A stretch of 64,000 nt of DNA from Verrucomicrobiota bacterium (GCA_023399155.1 JAEWQP010000006.1:186001-250000), one strand, 5' to 3'. Counted from the first letter of the stretch, positions 44,748 through 52,910 are shown. Program-made: numbers and translations. Notes: generated by a model not told the origin, from the sequence alone.

Positions 44748-45179
44748 ATGGCCACCAAGCGCAAGAAATCGCCCCAGGACACCGCCGCCCGGCAGCTGCT
44801 CAAGCAGCTCTGCCAGGCGCTTGACGACAAGAAGGCGGAGGACCTCGTCGTCCTCGACGTGAGCAAACAGTCGTCGATCACCAACTACCTGGTGATCGCC
44901 ACCGGCACCTCGGAGCCGCACCTGCGCGCGTTGCGCGGTGAACTGCACCGCATCGTCAAGGAGACGAGGACCGCGGTGCTCGGCGTCGATTCCGAGGACG
45001 GCAGTGGATGGACCGTGGTCGATGCGTTCGACGTCATGGTCCATGTGCTCACGCCGGACAACCGGCGTCGTTACCGCCTGGAGACGCTGTGGGGCGATGC
45101 CGAGCCCGTGAACTGGAAACGCATCGGCGCCGTCCGCAAGAAGGCAGCGCCCAAGAAGAAGAAGGAATCAGCCGGGTAG
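44748..45179 (+). CDS. rsfS: RsfS, ribosomal silencing factor
   Basis: Binds ribosomal protein uL14 and blocks joining of the 30S and 50S subunits when nutrients are short. The 143-residue protein has DDKKAEDLVVLDVSKQSSITNYLVIATGTSEPHLRAL-type core, GWTVVDAFDVMVHVLTPDNR-type sequence and YRLETLWGDAEPVNW, all family hallmarks. Lys-rich ends extend the usual length slightly. It follows nadD by 21 bases and is the last gene of that run, converging on the DUF4412 gene. Confidence 0.95.
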   Translation: MATKRKKSPQDTAARQLLKQLCQALDDKKAEDLVVLDVSKQSSITNYLVIATGTSEPHLRALRGELHRIVKETRTAVLGVDSEDGSGWTVVDAFDVMVHVLTPDNRRRYRLETLWGDAEPVNWKRIGAVRKKAAPKKKKESAG

Positions 45180-45368
45180 GCACTGGCGACGCGCGCGTCG
45201 TCCCGGTGCCGGCCCGACACCGCCCGGCCGCGAGTCACCCGGGCTCGCGCGGCGGGCGACGGTGGAGCGCGACTTCCGGACGCGCTTTCCGCTCTCGCAC
45301 GACGAACCACCCGCCCGGAACTGATCCTTCCGGTCGATGGCCGTCGTGCTCGCGGGCTGACGGCAGGC

Positions 45369-46004
45369 TCAGCGACCGAAGAGGTCGCCGAGTCCTGGGA
45401 GCTTTGAGTAGCCTTCGGGGATCTTGAACAGATCGTCCGACAGCTTTTCCTCGCTCACCGAGGTGCATTCCATCCGCGACTGCTCGACGCCCTTCTTGTT
45501 CTTCGTGATGACCCGCAGCGCGAAGAGGTTGCGGTCGATCATCTCCTGTTCCCAGGCCGAGCGCTGACCGCGGCGGCCGAATGCCTCGGCGATGTTGGCG
45601 ACGCCGCCGAGTTCGCTCGTGGCCCAGATCTCGAAGGTGTTCTTCTTGTCGGTGGCGACGAATTCGTGGCACTTCCGGCCGGCGATCGTCTCGGTGCGGC
45701 CGGTCTCCTTGAAGGTGAAATCGGCCGCCAGCTTGCCCGCGTTCTTGGCGCCGATCGTCATGTACATCTTCTGCTCGGGCATCAGGATCGTGATGTCGCC
45801 GGTCTTCGAATCGACGAGCCCGACGGAGGTCGTCTTGGCGTCGGGCTTCATTTCGAAGCGGATGTTCCCGCCCTTGATGAAGTAGGTCATCGGCGTGGAG
45901 GTCTTTTTCGCCGTCATCGTCATCTCCAGTTTGCCTTCGAAGTCCTTGGCGGACACGGCGGTGACGAGTGCGAGCGTGAGAAGCGTGGCAAAGAAGCGTT
46001 TCAT
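45369..46004 (-). CDS. exported DUF4412 domain protein
   Basis: 211-residue exported protein with a signal peptide (FFATLLTLALVTAVSAK). The mature part is DUF4412-like, a LolA-related beta sheet fold: DFEGKLEMTMTAKKTSTPMTYFIKGGNIRFEM, GDITILMPEQKMYMT, TETIAGRKCHEFVATD and FEIWATSELGGV. The role is unknown; related proteins sit in the periplasm and may bind lipids or peptides. The ATG at 46004 is at the signal peptide; the long upstream frame overlaps the thioesterase gene. It is divergent from the thioesterase operon and converges on rsfS. Confidence 0.8.
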   Translation of the reverse strand: MKRFFATLLTLALVTAVSAKDFEGKLEMTMTAKKTSTPMTYFIKGGNIRFEMKPDAKTTSVGLVDSKTGDITILMPEQKMYMTIGAKNAGKLAADFTFKETGRTETIAGRKCHEFVATDKKNTFEIWATSELGGVANIAEAFGRRGQRSAWEQEMIDRNLFALRVITKNKKGVEQSRMECTSVSEEKLSDDLFKIPEGYSKLPGLGDLFGR

Positions 46005-46166
46005 GGGTGTGGCGAGGTGGTTGCGTGACGGCGGGGGAACCTCCCGCAGGGGAAGGGGCGGCTCCGTCGGTGTGGGTGTGGTGACGGAAAACCGTCGGCT
46101 GGGCAAACCGGTTCGGAGCGCGTGGAAATGGCGTGCGCGGCGCGGGCCGGCGTCTATCGATCGGGC

Positions 46167-46622
46167 ATGCCCGAAAGCGAGCACCTCCTCGTGCGGCGGA
46201 TTGAGTTCGTCGACACGGACATGGCGGGAATCATGCATTTCTCGAACTACTACCGGTTGATGGAGGCGGCGGAGACCTCGTTCTTCCGTGCGCTCGCGCT
46301 GCCGCTCTTCGAGGAGGTGGAGGGCCGCATGATCGGCTGGCCGCGCGTGCGCTCGCGCTGCGACTACCACGCGCCGCTTCGGTTCAACGACACCGTCGAG
46401 GTGCATCTTTTCGTGAAGGAGATCCGGACGCAGGCGCTGACCTTCTTCTTCCGTTTCCGGAAGCGGCGGTCCGATGGCTCGTGCGAAGCTGTCGCCCGGG
46501 GTGAACTGATCACGGTGAGTGCGACGCTCGATCCCGCGACGCAGGCCATCGTGACTGTGCCGTTGCCGGCCATCGTGCGCGAGCGACTCGCGGTGGCGCC
46601 CAAGACCGCCTATCGCGCATGA
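46167..46622 (+). CDS. 4HBT-fold acyl-CoA thioesterase
   Basis: 151-residue hot-dog-fold thioesterase, probably cleaving an acyl-CoA in the cytoplasm. The 4HBT active-site region is EFVDTDMAGIMHFSNYYRLMEAAE, with Asp in the expected place, followed by DYHAPLRFNDTVEVHL. The chain length preference is unknown. The ATG at 46167 (MPESEHLLVRR) is preferred over an upstream start. Its stop overlaps the next gene's start (ATGA), so it is the first of three tightly coupled genes ending at 47844. Confidence 0.88.
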   Translation: MPESEHLLVRRIEFVDTDMAGIMHFSNYYRLMEAAETSFFRALALPLFEEVEGRMIGWPRVRSRCDYHAPLRFNDTVEVHLFVKEIRTQALTFFFRFRKRRSDGSCEAVARGELITVSATLDPATQAIVTVPLPAIVRERLAVAPKTAYRA

Positions 46623-47191
46623 GTGGCGCCGATCCACGTGAGGCGGCGCAACGGTCGCTGGCGCGCGCGGCGGCGTTCGCGTCGTTTTCCGGCTGGGTCA
46701 TGCTGGTGCTCGGCGCGCTTTCGCTCCTTGTCTCGCTGCGCGCGCCCGTGAGTGCGAGCTTCGCGATCTCGGCGGCCGTCGTGGTGAACGGATGGATCGA
46801 GCTGCGCTTCGGCCGCAGGCTGAGATCGCACGACCCAGCCGCACCGCGATGGCTGGCGGGCAATCAACTCGCGCTCGGGATCGAGGTCGCGGCCTACATT
46901 CTGTTTCAGTCGCAGGCCTTCGGGCCCGGGCAGATCGAGAACGTGCTGCGGCGGCCGTCGATCCGGCAGATCCTTTCCGCACTCGACCCCGAGGCTGTGC
47001 GGGCGGTGGTGGACATGCTGCCGGAGACCCTGCGGCTCGCCTACTTCACCGTCGGGGTGCTGGCGCTCGCCGGTTGCATCGCTGCCGCGGCCTACTATGC
47101 TTCCCGGGCGCGCTGCCTTCGCATCCTCGCCGCATCAGCTTCGAGCGCCGGCGCCACGTCCACCGTCCCATCCGATCACGACCACGCATGA
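46619..47191 (+). CDS. integral membrane protein of unknown function
   Basis: I do not recognise this 190-residue protein. It has about three or four transmembrane segments (AFASFSGWVMLVLGALSLLVS, SASFAISAAVVVNGWIEL, LALGIEVAAYILFQSQAF, LAYFTVGVLALAGCIAAAAYY) and an Arg/Ser/Ala-rich tail ending in His-Asp. The ATG at 46619 overlaps the thioesterase stop, and its own TGA overlaps the next ATG at 47188, so it is translated from one coupled message with its neighbours. Confidence 0.75.
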   Translation: MSGADPREAAQRSLARAAAFASFSGWVMLVLGALSLLVSLRAPVSASFAISAAVVVNGWIELRFGRRLRSHDPAAPRWLAGNQLALGIEVAAYILFQSQAFGPGQIENVLRRPSIRQILSALDPEAVRAVVDMLPETLRLAYFTVGVLALAGCIAAAAYYASRARCLRILAASASSAGATSTVPSDHDHA

Positions 47192-47844
47192 AAATCGCGA
47201 CTCTTGCCCTTTCTGTTGTCCTCCTCGCCCTGTCTGCCGGCTGCTCGAGCATGAACTACGCGATTCGCGAAAAGTTCGGCCAGCACAAGCGCGAGATCCT
47301 CGTCGACCGCGTGGAGGACGCGAAGGAGAGCCAGGAGGCGGCGAAGGCCGAGTTTGTCGACGCACTCACGCAGTTCAAGGCGGTCACCGGCTATCGCGGA
47401 GGCAAGCTCGAGCGGAAGTATGAGGAAATAAAGGGCAGCTACGACAACTGCGCCACGCGAGCGAAGGATGTGAGCGACCGCATCGCCGCCATCGAGGACG
47501 TCGCCGGCGCACTCTTCCGCGAGTGGAAGCAGGAGCTGAGTCAGTACACCTCAGCAGGACTGCGGCAGGCCAGCGAGCGCCAGCTCGCCCAGACGCGCGC
47601 CAGCTACGACAGGCTGATTGCCGCGATGCGCACGGCGGAGAGCCGCATGCAACCCGTGCTCAATACCTTCCGGGACCAGGTGCTCTTTCTGAAGCACAAC
47701 CTCAACGCCCAGGCCATCGCCTCCCTCGCCGACGTGTCCGTCGAGCTCCAGGGTGACGTGGATCGGCTGATACGCGACATGCAGATCGCGATCGACGGCG
47801 CCACCCGCTTCATCGAGCAGATGCAAGCGCAGCAGGCGGAGTGA
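47188..47844 (+). CDS. DUF2959-type coiled-coil lipoprotein
   Basis: 218-residue predicted lipoprotein: signal peptide LALSVVLLALSAGC with lipobox LSAGC, then a long alpha-helical domain. Recognisable DUF2959 features are MNYAIREKFGQHKREILVDRVEDAKESQE and LVFLKHNLNAQAIASL-type QVLFLKHNLNAQAIAS; the helices could form a coiled coil. The function of the family is unknown. The ATG at 47188 overlaps the upstream stop. Its TGA (47842-47844) is part of the first unit of a heptamer repeat, so the repeat begins exactly at the end of the gene. Confidence 0.85.
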   Translation: MKIATLALSVVLLALSAGCSSMNYAIREKFGQHKREILVDRVEDAKESQEAAKAEFVDALTQFKAVTGYRGGKLERKYEEIKGSYDNCATRAKDVSDRIAAIEDVAGALFREWKQELSQYTSAGLRQASERQLAQTRASYDRLIAAMRTAESRMQPVLNTFRDQVLFLKHNLNAQAIASLADVSVELQGDVDRLIRDMQIAIDGATRFIEQMQAQQAE

Positions 47845-48043
47845 CGAATGACGAATGACGAATGGCGAATGACGAATGACGAATGGCGAATGGCGAATGA
47901 GGAATGGCGAGTGGCGAATGAGGAATGGCGAATGAGGAATGGCGAATGGCGAATGGCGAATGGCGAATGGCGAGGCGGGTTTTGTGGGGTCTTGTGGAAT
48001 ACCAGTCTGAAATTCGTCACTCGGCATTCTACACTCGTCACTC
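47841..48043. repeat. intergenic heptamer repeat element, GAATGRC type
   Basis: From 47841 to about 47975 a 7-base unit (GAATGAC, GAATGGC, GAATGAG) is repeated about 18 times with little interruption. After a spacer, an opposite-strand version follows at 48012-48042 (ATTCGTCAC, CATTCT, CTCGTCACTC). The element spans exactly the gap between two converging stop codons: TGA at 47842-47844 and, on the minus strand, TAA at 48046-48044. Translating either strand gives artefact peptides such as NDEWRM and IRHSPF. Confidence 0.9.
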
Positions 48044-48283
48044 TTACGCCTTTCCCCGCTTCTTCACAAGCGCGAGGGCGTCCTCGCGGATGAGCCGCCG
48101 GACGTAGCGGTTCTCGGCCAGCTCGACCGCCCGGTCCCAGTCATCCTCGGTCGGATTGGGGTAGTCCTGCCAGGGCGTGTGACGGCCCCGCTGGCAGCGC
48201 CAGCGCAGCTTTCCGCCGAACATCTCCAGGTGCACCTGGTATTTCCTGCCCTCTTCGTCGCGGTTCCACCAGCCGAGTTCCAT
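48044..48283 (-). CDS. small conserved-looking hypothetical protein
   Basis: 79-residue protein I do not recognise. It is rich in Trp, Arg and Glu, with a protein-like pattern: MELGWWNRDEEGRKYQVHLE, then KLRWRCQRGRHTPWQDY and a C-terminal helix DDWDRAVELAENRYVRRL. Composition and the absence of low-complexity bias favour a real gene. It might be a small RNA- or DNA-binding protein, but no motif proves this. It lies downstream of cmk on the same strand (141-base gap). Confidence 0.6.
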   Translation of the reverse strand: MELGWWNRDEEGRKYQVHLEMFGGKLRWRCQRGRHTPWQDYPNPTEDDWDRAVELAENRYVRRLIREDALALVKKRGKA

Positions 48284-48424
48284 GGTGTCAGGTTCCTACG
48301 GATACAGAAATGCGCCGGCACGCGACAGGTAGGGCGAGGCCTCCGGCCGAGCCGCGGTTTGGACGCCGAGAGCGGCGCGTCGGAATCGGAGCCCCGTCTA
48401 TCTCCCCAGCGTGTGATGCCCCCG

Positions 48425-49099
48425 TCATCCCCCGAGCCCCCTGGCACGGATCATCGCGGCCATCGTATCCACCACCTGCTCGAGCGAAAGGTGGGTCGAG
48501 TCGATCGCGATCGCGCCGTCCGGGCAGACGAGGGGCGCGGTCTTGCGCGTGCGGTCGAGTTTGTCGCGTTCGTGGATCTGGTCGACCTGGCCTTCCGCCG
48601 CGCGGCGCCCGGCTCGGGCCTCAGGTGAGGCTTCGAGGAAGAACCGCAGATCGGCGTCGGGAAAGATCACGGAACCGATGTCGCGACCTTCCATGACGAG
48701 GCCGGCAAAGCGGTTCGTTCGTGCGACGGCCGCCTGGCCGCGCTGATACTCGAGGAGAAACCGGCGCACGGGGGGCAGCGCGGCGAAGCGCGAGACGTTC
48801 TCGTTCACCTGCGCGCTGCGGATCTCCTCTCCCGGCGTCCAGCCACCGATCTCCATGCGGGCGCTGCGGCCGTCCACCCGAGTGCCGAGCTGGATACGAC
48901 CGAGCGCCGCCTGGAGCTCTGCGTCGTCCACCGGAGCGACGCCCGCCTCGAGCAGCTTGTAGGTGATCGCGCGGTAGAACGAGCCCGTGTCCACGTGCAT
49001 GAGGTTGAACCGAGCACTCAGGGCGCGGGACGTGGAGGACTTTCCGGAGGCGGCGCCGCCGTCGATCGCAATGACGAGAAAAGGGGACGAATCGGACAT
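48425..49099 (-). CDS. cmk: cytidylate kinase
   Basis: Phosphorylates CMP and dCMP to the diphosphates. The 224-residue protein has the P-loop DGGAASGKSS, HVDTGSFYRAITYKLLEAGV, MEGRDIGSVIFPDADLRFFLEASPEARA-type lid region, and DRTRKTAPLVCPDGAIAIDSTHLSLEQV, all Cmk hallmarks. The ATG at 49099 (MSDSSPFLVIAIDG) is the natural start. It is 10 bases from the end of aroA and completes a tyrA-aroA-cmk run; an aroA-cmk neighbourhood is common in bacteria. Confidence 0.95.
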   Translation of the reverse strand: MSDSSPFLVIAIDGGAASGKSSTSRALSARFNLMHVDTGSFYRAITYKLLEAGVAPVDDAELQAALGRIQLGTRVDGRSARMEIGGWTPGEEIRSAQVNENVSRFAALPPVRRFLLEYQRGQAAVARTNRFAGLVMEGRDIGSVIFPDADLRFFLEASPEARAGRRAAEGQVDQIHERDKLDRTRKTAPLVCPDGAIAIDSTHLSLEQVVDTMAAMIRARGLGG

Positions 49100-49109
49100 G
49101 GCGGTGCTC

Positions 49110-50444
49110 TCAGGGCCCGAGCGAATCAAGACGGGCCTGCTCGAGGGTTTCAAAGAAGTTCGGGAATGTCTTGGCGCACACGTGGGGATGCCGGATCGCC
49201 AGCCAGGGACGGCCGTCGCCGCGCAGATCGTGACACCCGAGGATGCCGAAGCTCATGGCGACGCGATGATCGCCGTACGTCTCGATCACGACGTCGCGGC
49301 GCAGGGGGCGCGGACGGATGGTGAGTGCATCGTGTTCCTCGTCGACCTCCTGGCCGAGGCGGCGCAGCTCGGCGGCCATGGCGGCGACGCGATCGGTCTC
49401 CTGCTTGCGGGTATGGGCGATGCCGCTGATACGCGTCTCCCCGTGGAGAAGCGGAGCCACGGCCGCAAGCGTCAGGAAGGTGTCGGAGATGGCGTGGAAA
49501 TCGTCGTGGATCGCGCGCGCCGTACCCGGCGCGGCGGCGAAGGCACATGCGGTGCCCGAGTCGGTGACCTCGATCGAGGCGCCCGCGCGTGCAAGCCGGT
49601 CGGCGAAGCCGGCGTCGCCCTGCAGCGATGGCCGCGCGAGACCGGAACAGTTGACTCTCCCGCCCGTCACGATCGGAAGCGCCAGGAAGTAGCTCGCGGC
49701 GGAAGTGTCGGGTTCGACGTGGTAATCGCCGCCGCCGGAGCGGTAGGGCTGGCCGTGCGCGGGCTCCACGAGCAGGCCATCGGCCGAGACGCGCGCGGGC
49801 GGCTGGCCGAACTGCTCCATCATGCGAAGCGTCATGGTGACGTACTCACGGCGGTAGCCGGGGTCGGTGAGGCGGATCCGCACCGGACCCGACGCGAGCG
49901 GGGCGACCATGAGCAACGCGGAGAGCAGCTGGCTGCTTTCGGTCGCGTCCAGCTCCACCTCGCCTCCGCGCAATCCGCGCGCGTCGATCGTCAGCGGGAA
50001 GCAACCGCCGTGGGACGTGATCGCCGCTCCCAGCGCCTGCAGAGCCTCCAGCAGGCCGCGCATGGGCCGCCGGCGCATCTGCTCCACGCCGTCGAGGGAG
50101 AAGCGCCCCGTCCGGGCGAGGCAGCAGAGTGCCGTGAGGAACCGTGCCGCCGTTCCCGCCAGGCCGACATCCAGCGTGGCGGACTCCGCGCGGATCGAGC
50201 CGGACCCGCCCTCGACGACGATGGTCGCCGCCGCGGGGTCGGCCGTCACGGAAAACTGGAGACGTCGCAGCGCCTCGGCCATGATGGCCGTGTCCTCGCT
50301 GAAGAGCGCGCCGCGCAGCGTCGTGGTCCCCCCGCCGAGGGCGGCGAGCAGCAGCGCGCGGTTGGTGATGCTCTTGGAGCCGGGGAGGCGCACGGTCGCG
50401 CGAGCCGGGGTGGTGAACGGAGTGATCGGGAGCGGGTCGGTCAC
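49110..50444 (-). CDS. aroA: 3-phosphoshikimate 1-carboxyvinyltransferase (EPSP synthase)
   Basis: Joins phosphoenolpyruvate to shikimate 3-phosphate in aromatic amino acid synthesis. The 444-residue protein has LPGSKSITNRALLLAALG, the AGTAARFLTALC variant of the NAGTA motif, EPDTSAASYFLALP, TYGDHRVAMSFG and VCAKTFPNFFETL. The motif near the glyphosate site is LAGTAARF. The start is GTG at 50444 (VTDPLPITPF); the frame upstream is an antisense shadow of tyrA. It lies 34 bases after tyrA and 10 bases before cmk. Confidence 0.95.
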   Translation of the reverse strand: MTDPLPITPFTTPARATVRLPGSKSITNRALLLAALGGGTTTLRGALFSEDTAIMAEALRRLQFSVTADPAAATIVVEGGSGSIRAESATLDVGLAGTAARFLTALCCLARTGRFSLDGVEQMRRRPMRGLLEALQALGAAITSHGGCFPLTIDARGLRGGEVELDATESSQLLSALLMVAPLASGPVRIRLTDPGYRREYVTMTLRMMEQFGQPPARVSADGLLVEPAHGQPYRSGGGDYHVEPDTSAASYFLALPIVTGGRVNCSGLARPSLQGDAGFADRLARAGASIEVTDSGTACAFAAAPGTARAIHDDFHAISDTFLTLAAVAPLLHGETRISGIAHTRKQETDRVAAMAAELRRLGQEVDEEHDALTIRPRPLRRDVVIETYGDHRVAMSFGILGCHDLRGDGRPWLAIRHPHVCAKTFPNFFETLEQARLDSLGP

Positions 50445-50478
50445 GCGGAAGGAGGCGTATGCCTGAGGACGGGCCGGT

Positions 50479-51324
50479 TCAGCGCAGGCCCGCGCGGTAG
50501 ATGCGTCCGCGCTCGAGCAGCGCGCGGACGGCGGCAAGGTCGTTGTTGGCCAGGGCCGAGCGGAAGGCGGCCAGCTCGTCCTCGAAGGCGGAGAGGGCGC
50601 GAAGCACCTCCTCGCGGTTCTGCTCGAAGATTCCCCGCCAGAGATCCGTATCGCTCGCAGCGATACGCGTGGTGTCGCGCAGGCCGCTGCCCGCGAGGTC
50701 GCGCCAGGCGGGATTGTCGCGCGCGAGCAGGCTGCAGAGCGTCGAGGCGAGCACGTGGGGCAGGTGGCTGATGTGCGCCACGATCTCGTCGTGGCGCTCG
50801 GGCGTCGCGGTGTGGACCACGGCGTCGAGCGCGCGCCAGAATCGCACCGTCGTTTCCACGGCCGCGGGATTGTCATCGGCCACGGGGGTGACGAAACATG
50901 CCCGGCCGCAGAACAGGTCGGCCTCCGCATGTTCATGTCCGGTGCGCTCGGAACCCGCCATGGGATGGGCGCCGATGAAGTGGGCGTGACCGGCCAGGGC
51001 GACACGCGCGCCGCGGCAGATCGCGCTCTTGACGCTGCCCACGTCCGTCACCACGGCTTCGGGCGCGAGCGCGGGACGAATTTGTGCGACCAGCGGCACG
51101 ATGTGGTCGACGGGCGCGCAGATCACCACGAACTGGCTGCCCCGGGCTGCCTCGGCCGCGCTGTCACACACCGTATCGCACCAGTCCAACCCGGCGAGGG
51201 CCGCGCGCGTTTCCACCCGCCGCGACCAGACGCGGATCTGCCGGGCGACGCCGCGCGAGCGCGCCGCCTTGGCGACAGAGCCGCCGAGCAGACCGGGCGC
51301 GAGGACGGTGATGGAGTCGAACAC
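50479..51324 (-). CDS. tyrA: prephenate dehydrogenase
   Basis: Oxidatively decarboxylates prephenate in tyrosine synthesis, using NAD or NADP. The 281-residue protein has the dinucleotide motif LAPGLLGGSVAKAA, FVVICAPVDHIVPLV, VVTDVGSVKSAI, the catalytic His in FIGAHPMAGSE and the late ISHLPHVLASTL region. It has no chorismate mutase or ACT domain. The start is GTG at 51324 (VFDSITVLAPG); an upstream TTG is less likely. It precedes aroA and follows the EVE gene by 82 bases. Confidence 0.93.
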   Translation of the reverse strand: MFDSITVLAPGLLGGSVAKAARSRGVARQIRVWSRRVETRAALAGLDWCDTVCDSAAEAARGSQFVVICAPVDHIVPLVAQIRPALAPEAVVTDVGSVKSAICRGARVALAGHAHFIGAHPMAGSERTGHEHAEADLFCGRACFVTPVADDNPAAVETTVRFWRALDAVVHTATPERHDEIVAHISHLPHVLASTLCSLLARDNPAWRDLAGSGLRDTTRIAASDTDLWRGIFEQNREEVLRALSAFEDELAAFRSALANNDLAAVRALLERGRIYRAGLR

Positions 51325-51406
51325 GCGGCGGTTTTGACAGGGAAGAAAACCCCTTGTCCAGAACAACGGGCCGGAGATCGAGCCGCCCGCACGCGGGGGC
51401 GACGCA

Positions 51407-51832
51407 CTACTTCGCGGCGCGACCCCCGGCGAGTTTCACGATCGTATCGAAGTGAAGCGCTGTCAGTGGCATCACGGAGAGCCGGCTTTGCCGCAGCAGC
51501 GGCATGTCCTCCAGCGCGGCCGTCGCCTTGATCGTCGCGAGCGTCACGGGTTTTTTCAAGCGCGCGACGGCCTCGAGTTCCACCGTCGACCAATCGCCGT
51601 CGCCGGGCTCGGCCGTTGGGTCGGGAAACGCCTCCTTCGTCACGCGCGCGATGCCGACCACCTGCCTGGGCCCACCGCTTTCGTAGAACAGCACGAGGTC
51701 GCCGGTGCGCATGGCGCGCAGGTGATTGCGTGCGGCGAAATTGCGCACGCCATCCCAGGTCGTCCGCCCATCGCTGACGAAGGTCTGCCAGGCGTACGAC
51801 TCGGGTTCCTGTTTGACCAGCCAGTGCTTCAT
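51407..51832 (-). CDS. EVE domain protein
   Basis: 141-residue single EVE domain, a PUA-related fold that reads modified bases; eukaryotic relatives include thymocyte nuclear protein 1. The hallmark is MKHWLVKQEPESYAWQ, then TTWDGVRNFAARNHLRAMRTGDLVLFYESG and MPLTALHFDTIVKLAG. The cytoplasmic target (modified DNA or RNA) is unknown. The ATG at 51832 is the family start; upstream codons overlap the small membrane gene on the other strand. It may be co-transcribed with tyrA-aroA-cmk. Confidence 0.9.
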   Translation of the reverse strand: MKHWLVKQEPESYAWQTFVSDGRTTWDGVRNFAARNHLRAMRTGDLVLFYESGGPRQVVGIARVTKEAFPDPTAEPGDGDWSTVELEAVARLKKPVTLATIKATAALEDMPLLRQSRLSVMPLTALHFDTIVKLAGGRAAK

Positions 51833-51838
51833 GCTGCG

Positions 51839-51976
51839 ATGCGAGGCATGGCCGAGAACGAAGTCGACCCGGAAGTCCGGCGCCGTGCGGACCGCCATCT
51901 GCGGATCCTCTATGTGGTGATCGCGGCGGGCATCCTCGCACCGTTCCTCCTCTGGTGGCTCCTGGGCCGGGTTTGA
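51839..51976 (+). CDS. tiny single-pass membrane protein
   Basis: Open frame for 45 residues (42 if the second ATG at 51848 is used): a charged N-terminus MAENEVDPEVRRRADRHLR, then one hydrophobic helix ILYVVIAAGILAPFLLWWLL and a short GRV tail. The clean positive-then-hydrophobic layout looks like a real small inner-membrane protein, though short frames can arise by chance. It starts 7 bases from the EVE gene start on the other strand and ends just before a micro-repeat element. The function is unknown. Confidence 0.5.
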   Translation: MRGMAENEVDPEVRRRADRHLRILYVVIAAGILAPFLLWWLLGRV

Positions 51977-51986
51977 TCCCCCCCCA

Positions 51987-52113
51987 ACTCTTACTCTTTC
52001 TCGTCCTCGTTCTCGTTCTCGTCCTCTCCGACGAGCAGAACCAGAACGGAAGAATCAAGAGAACGAGAACGATTACGAGAACGAGAACGATTACGAGAAC
52101 GAGAACGATTTCC
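51987..52113. repeat. intergenic inverted repeat element with three 18-base units
   Basis: Three direct copies of GAGAACGAGAACGATTAC lie at 52059-52076, 52077-52094 and 52095-52112; the last has a T in place of A near its end. A pyrimidine arm (TCGTCCTCGTTCTCGTTCTC, 52001-52020, and flanks 51987-52028) is the reverse complement in type. The basic unit is six bases (GAACGA). It lies after the stop of the tiny membrane gene. Confidence 0.88.
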
Positions 52114-52231
52114 AGAACGCCGGCCCGCGAGATTGCCGGAGCGGGAAGGAGTCCGTTGGCAGGCGCGTCACGGCAGTGTCACCGACCCACCTCTTGACAC
52201 TCCGGGAGCCCGAGGCTACGCCAGAGGCCCG

Positions 52232-52849
52232 ATGGAGGCCGTGCTCGATCAACCGGTGCTGGTACTCAATCGCCTGTGGCAGGCCGTGAATGTCGTGGGC
52301 GCGCGCCGCGCGTTTTCGCTCGTGGCGCGTGGACACGCCTCGGTCGTGCATCTCGACGACGACGATTACCGCACGTTCACGATGCTGGATTGGATCGACT
52401 TCTCCACCAGCAATCCGCCGATCAGTGAGATCGAGGTCGTGCATACGCCTCGGCATCGGATTCGCGTCCCGCGCGTGATCCTGCTGTCACTTTTCGACAA
52501 GCTGCCGCGCAAGGAGCTGAAGCTCACGCGCAACAACGTCTTCGAGCGCGACGGCGACCGCTGCCAGTACTGCGGCCACATCTTCGACCGCCGCGAGCTC
52601 AACCTCGATCATGTCATCCCGCGGCACTACGGCGGCAAGACGACGTGGGAAAACGTCGTCTGCTCCTGTATCAAGTGCAACACGCGCAAGGCCAACCGGC
52701 TGCCGCACGAGGCGGCGATGCGTCTGGTTCGTAAACCCGTGCGGCCGAAATGGCGCCCGGTCATCAGCCTGGTGGTGGGCAAGGCCGGCTCCGAGCACTG
52801 GAAGCACTTCCTCGACCTCGCCTACTGGAACGTCGAGCTCGACGAGTGA
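52232..52849 (+). CDS. HNH endonuclease
   Basis: 205-residue HNH-family nuclease. After an N-terminal unknown domain (LDQPVLVLNRLWQAVNVVGARRAFSLVARG, about residues 5-35) is the HNH core: RDGDRCQYCG with the first zinc Cys pair, LNLDHVIPRHYGGKTTWENVVCSC with the Asp-His and Asn, and CNTRKANRLPHEAAMRL. This group of single HNH proteins is common in Bacteroidota, Verrucomicrobiota and others; whether it cuts foreign or chromosomal DNA is unknown. The ATG at 52232 (MEAVLDQPVLVL) is the family start. It is flanked upstream by a micro-repeat element and converges on the YbgC-like gene. Confidence 0.9.
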   Translation: MEAVLDQPVLVLNRLWQAVNVVGARRAFSLVARGHASVVHLDDDDYRTFTMLDWIDFSTSNPPISEIEVVHTPRHRIRVPRVILLSLFDKLPRKELKLTRNNVFERDGDRCQYCGHIFDRRELNLDHVIPRHYGGKTTWENVVCSCIKCNTRKANRLPHEAAMRLVRKPVRPKWRPVISLVVGKAGSEHWKHFLDLAYWNVELDE

Positions 52850-52910
52850 GCGGCAGAGAGCGGGCGAGGCCCCAGGCCGAACCGCAGGCAGGGGAATGGA
52901 GCCGTGGGCC

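Noticed and set aside
47848..48093. Open frames with repeated NDEWRM or IRHSPF peptides
   Set aside because: They are translations of the heptamer repeat on the two strands; a 7-base unit gives a 7-residue peptide period with no protein-like character.
50445..51005. N-terminal extension of aroA
   Set aside because: The 187 extra codons overlap tyrA on the same strand in another frame and match no AroA sequence; the GTG at 50444 gives a normal-length enzyme.
52059..52112. Possible CRISPR repeats
   Set aside because: The 18-base units are directly adjacent with no unique spacers.
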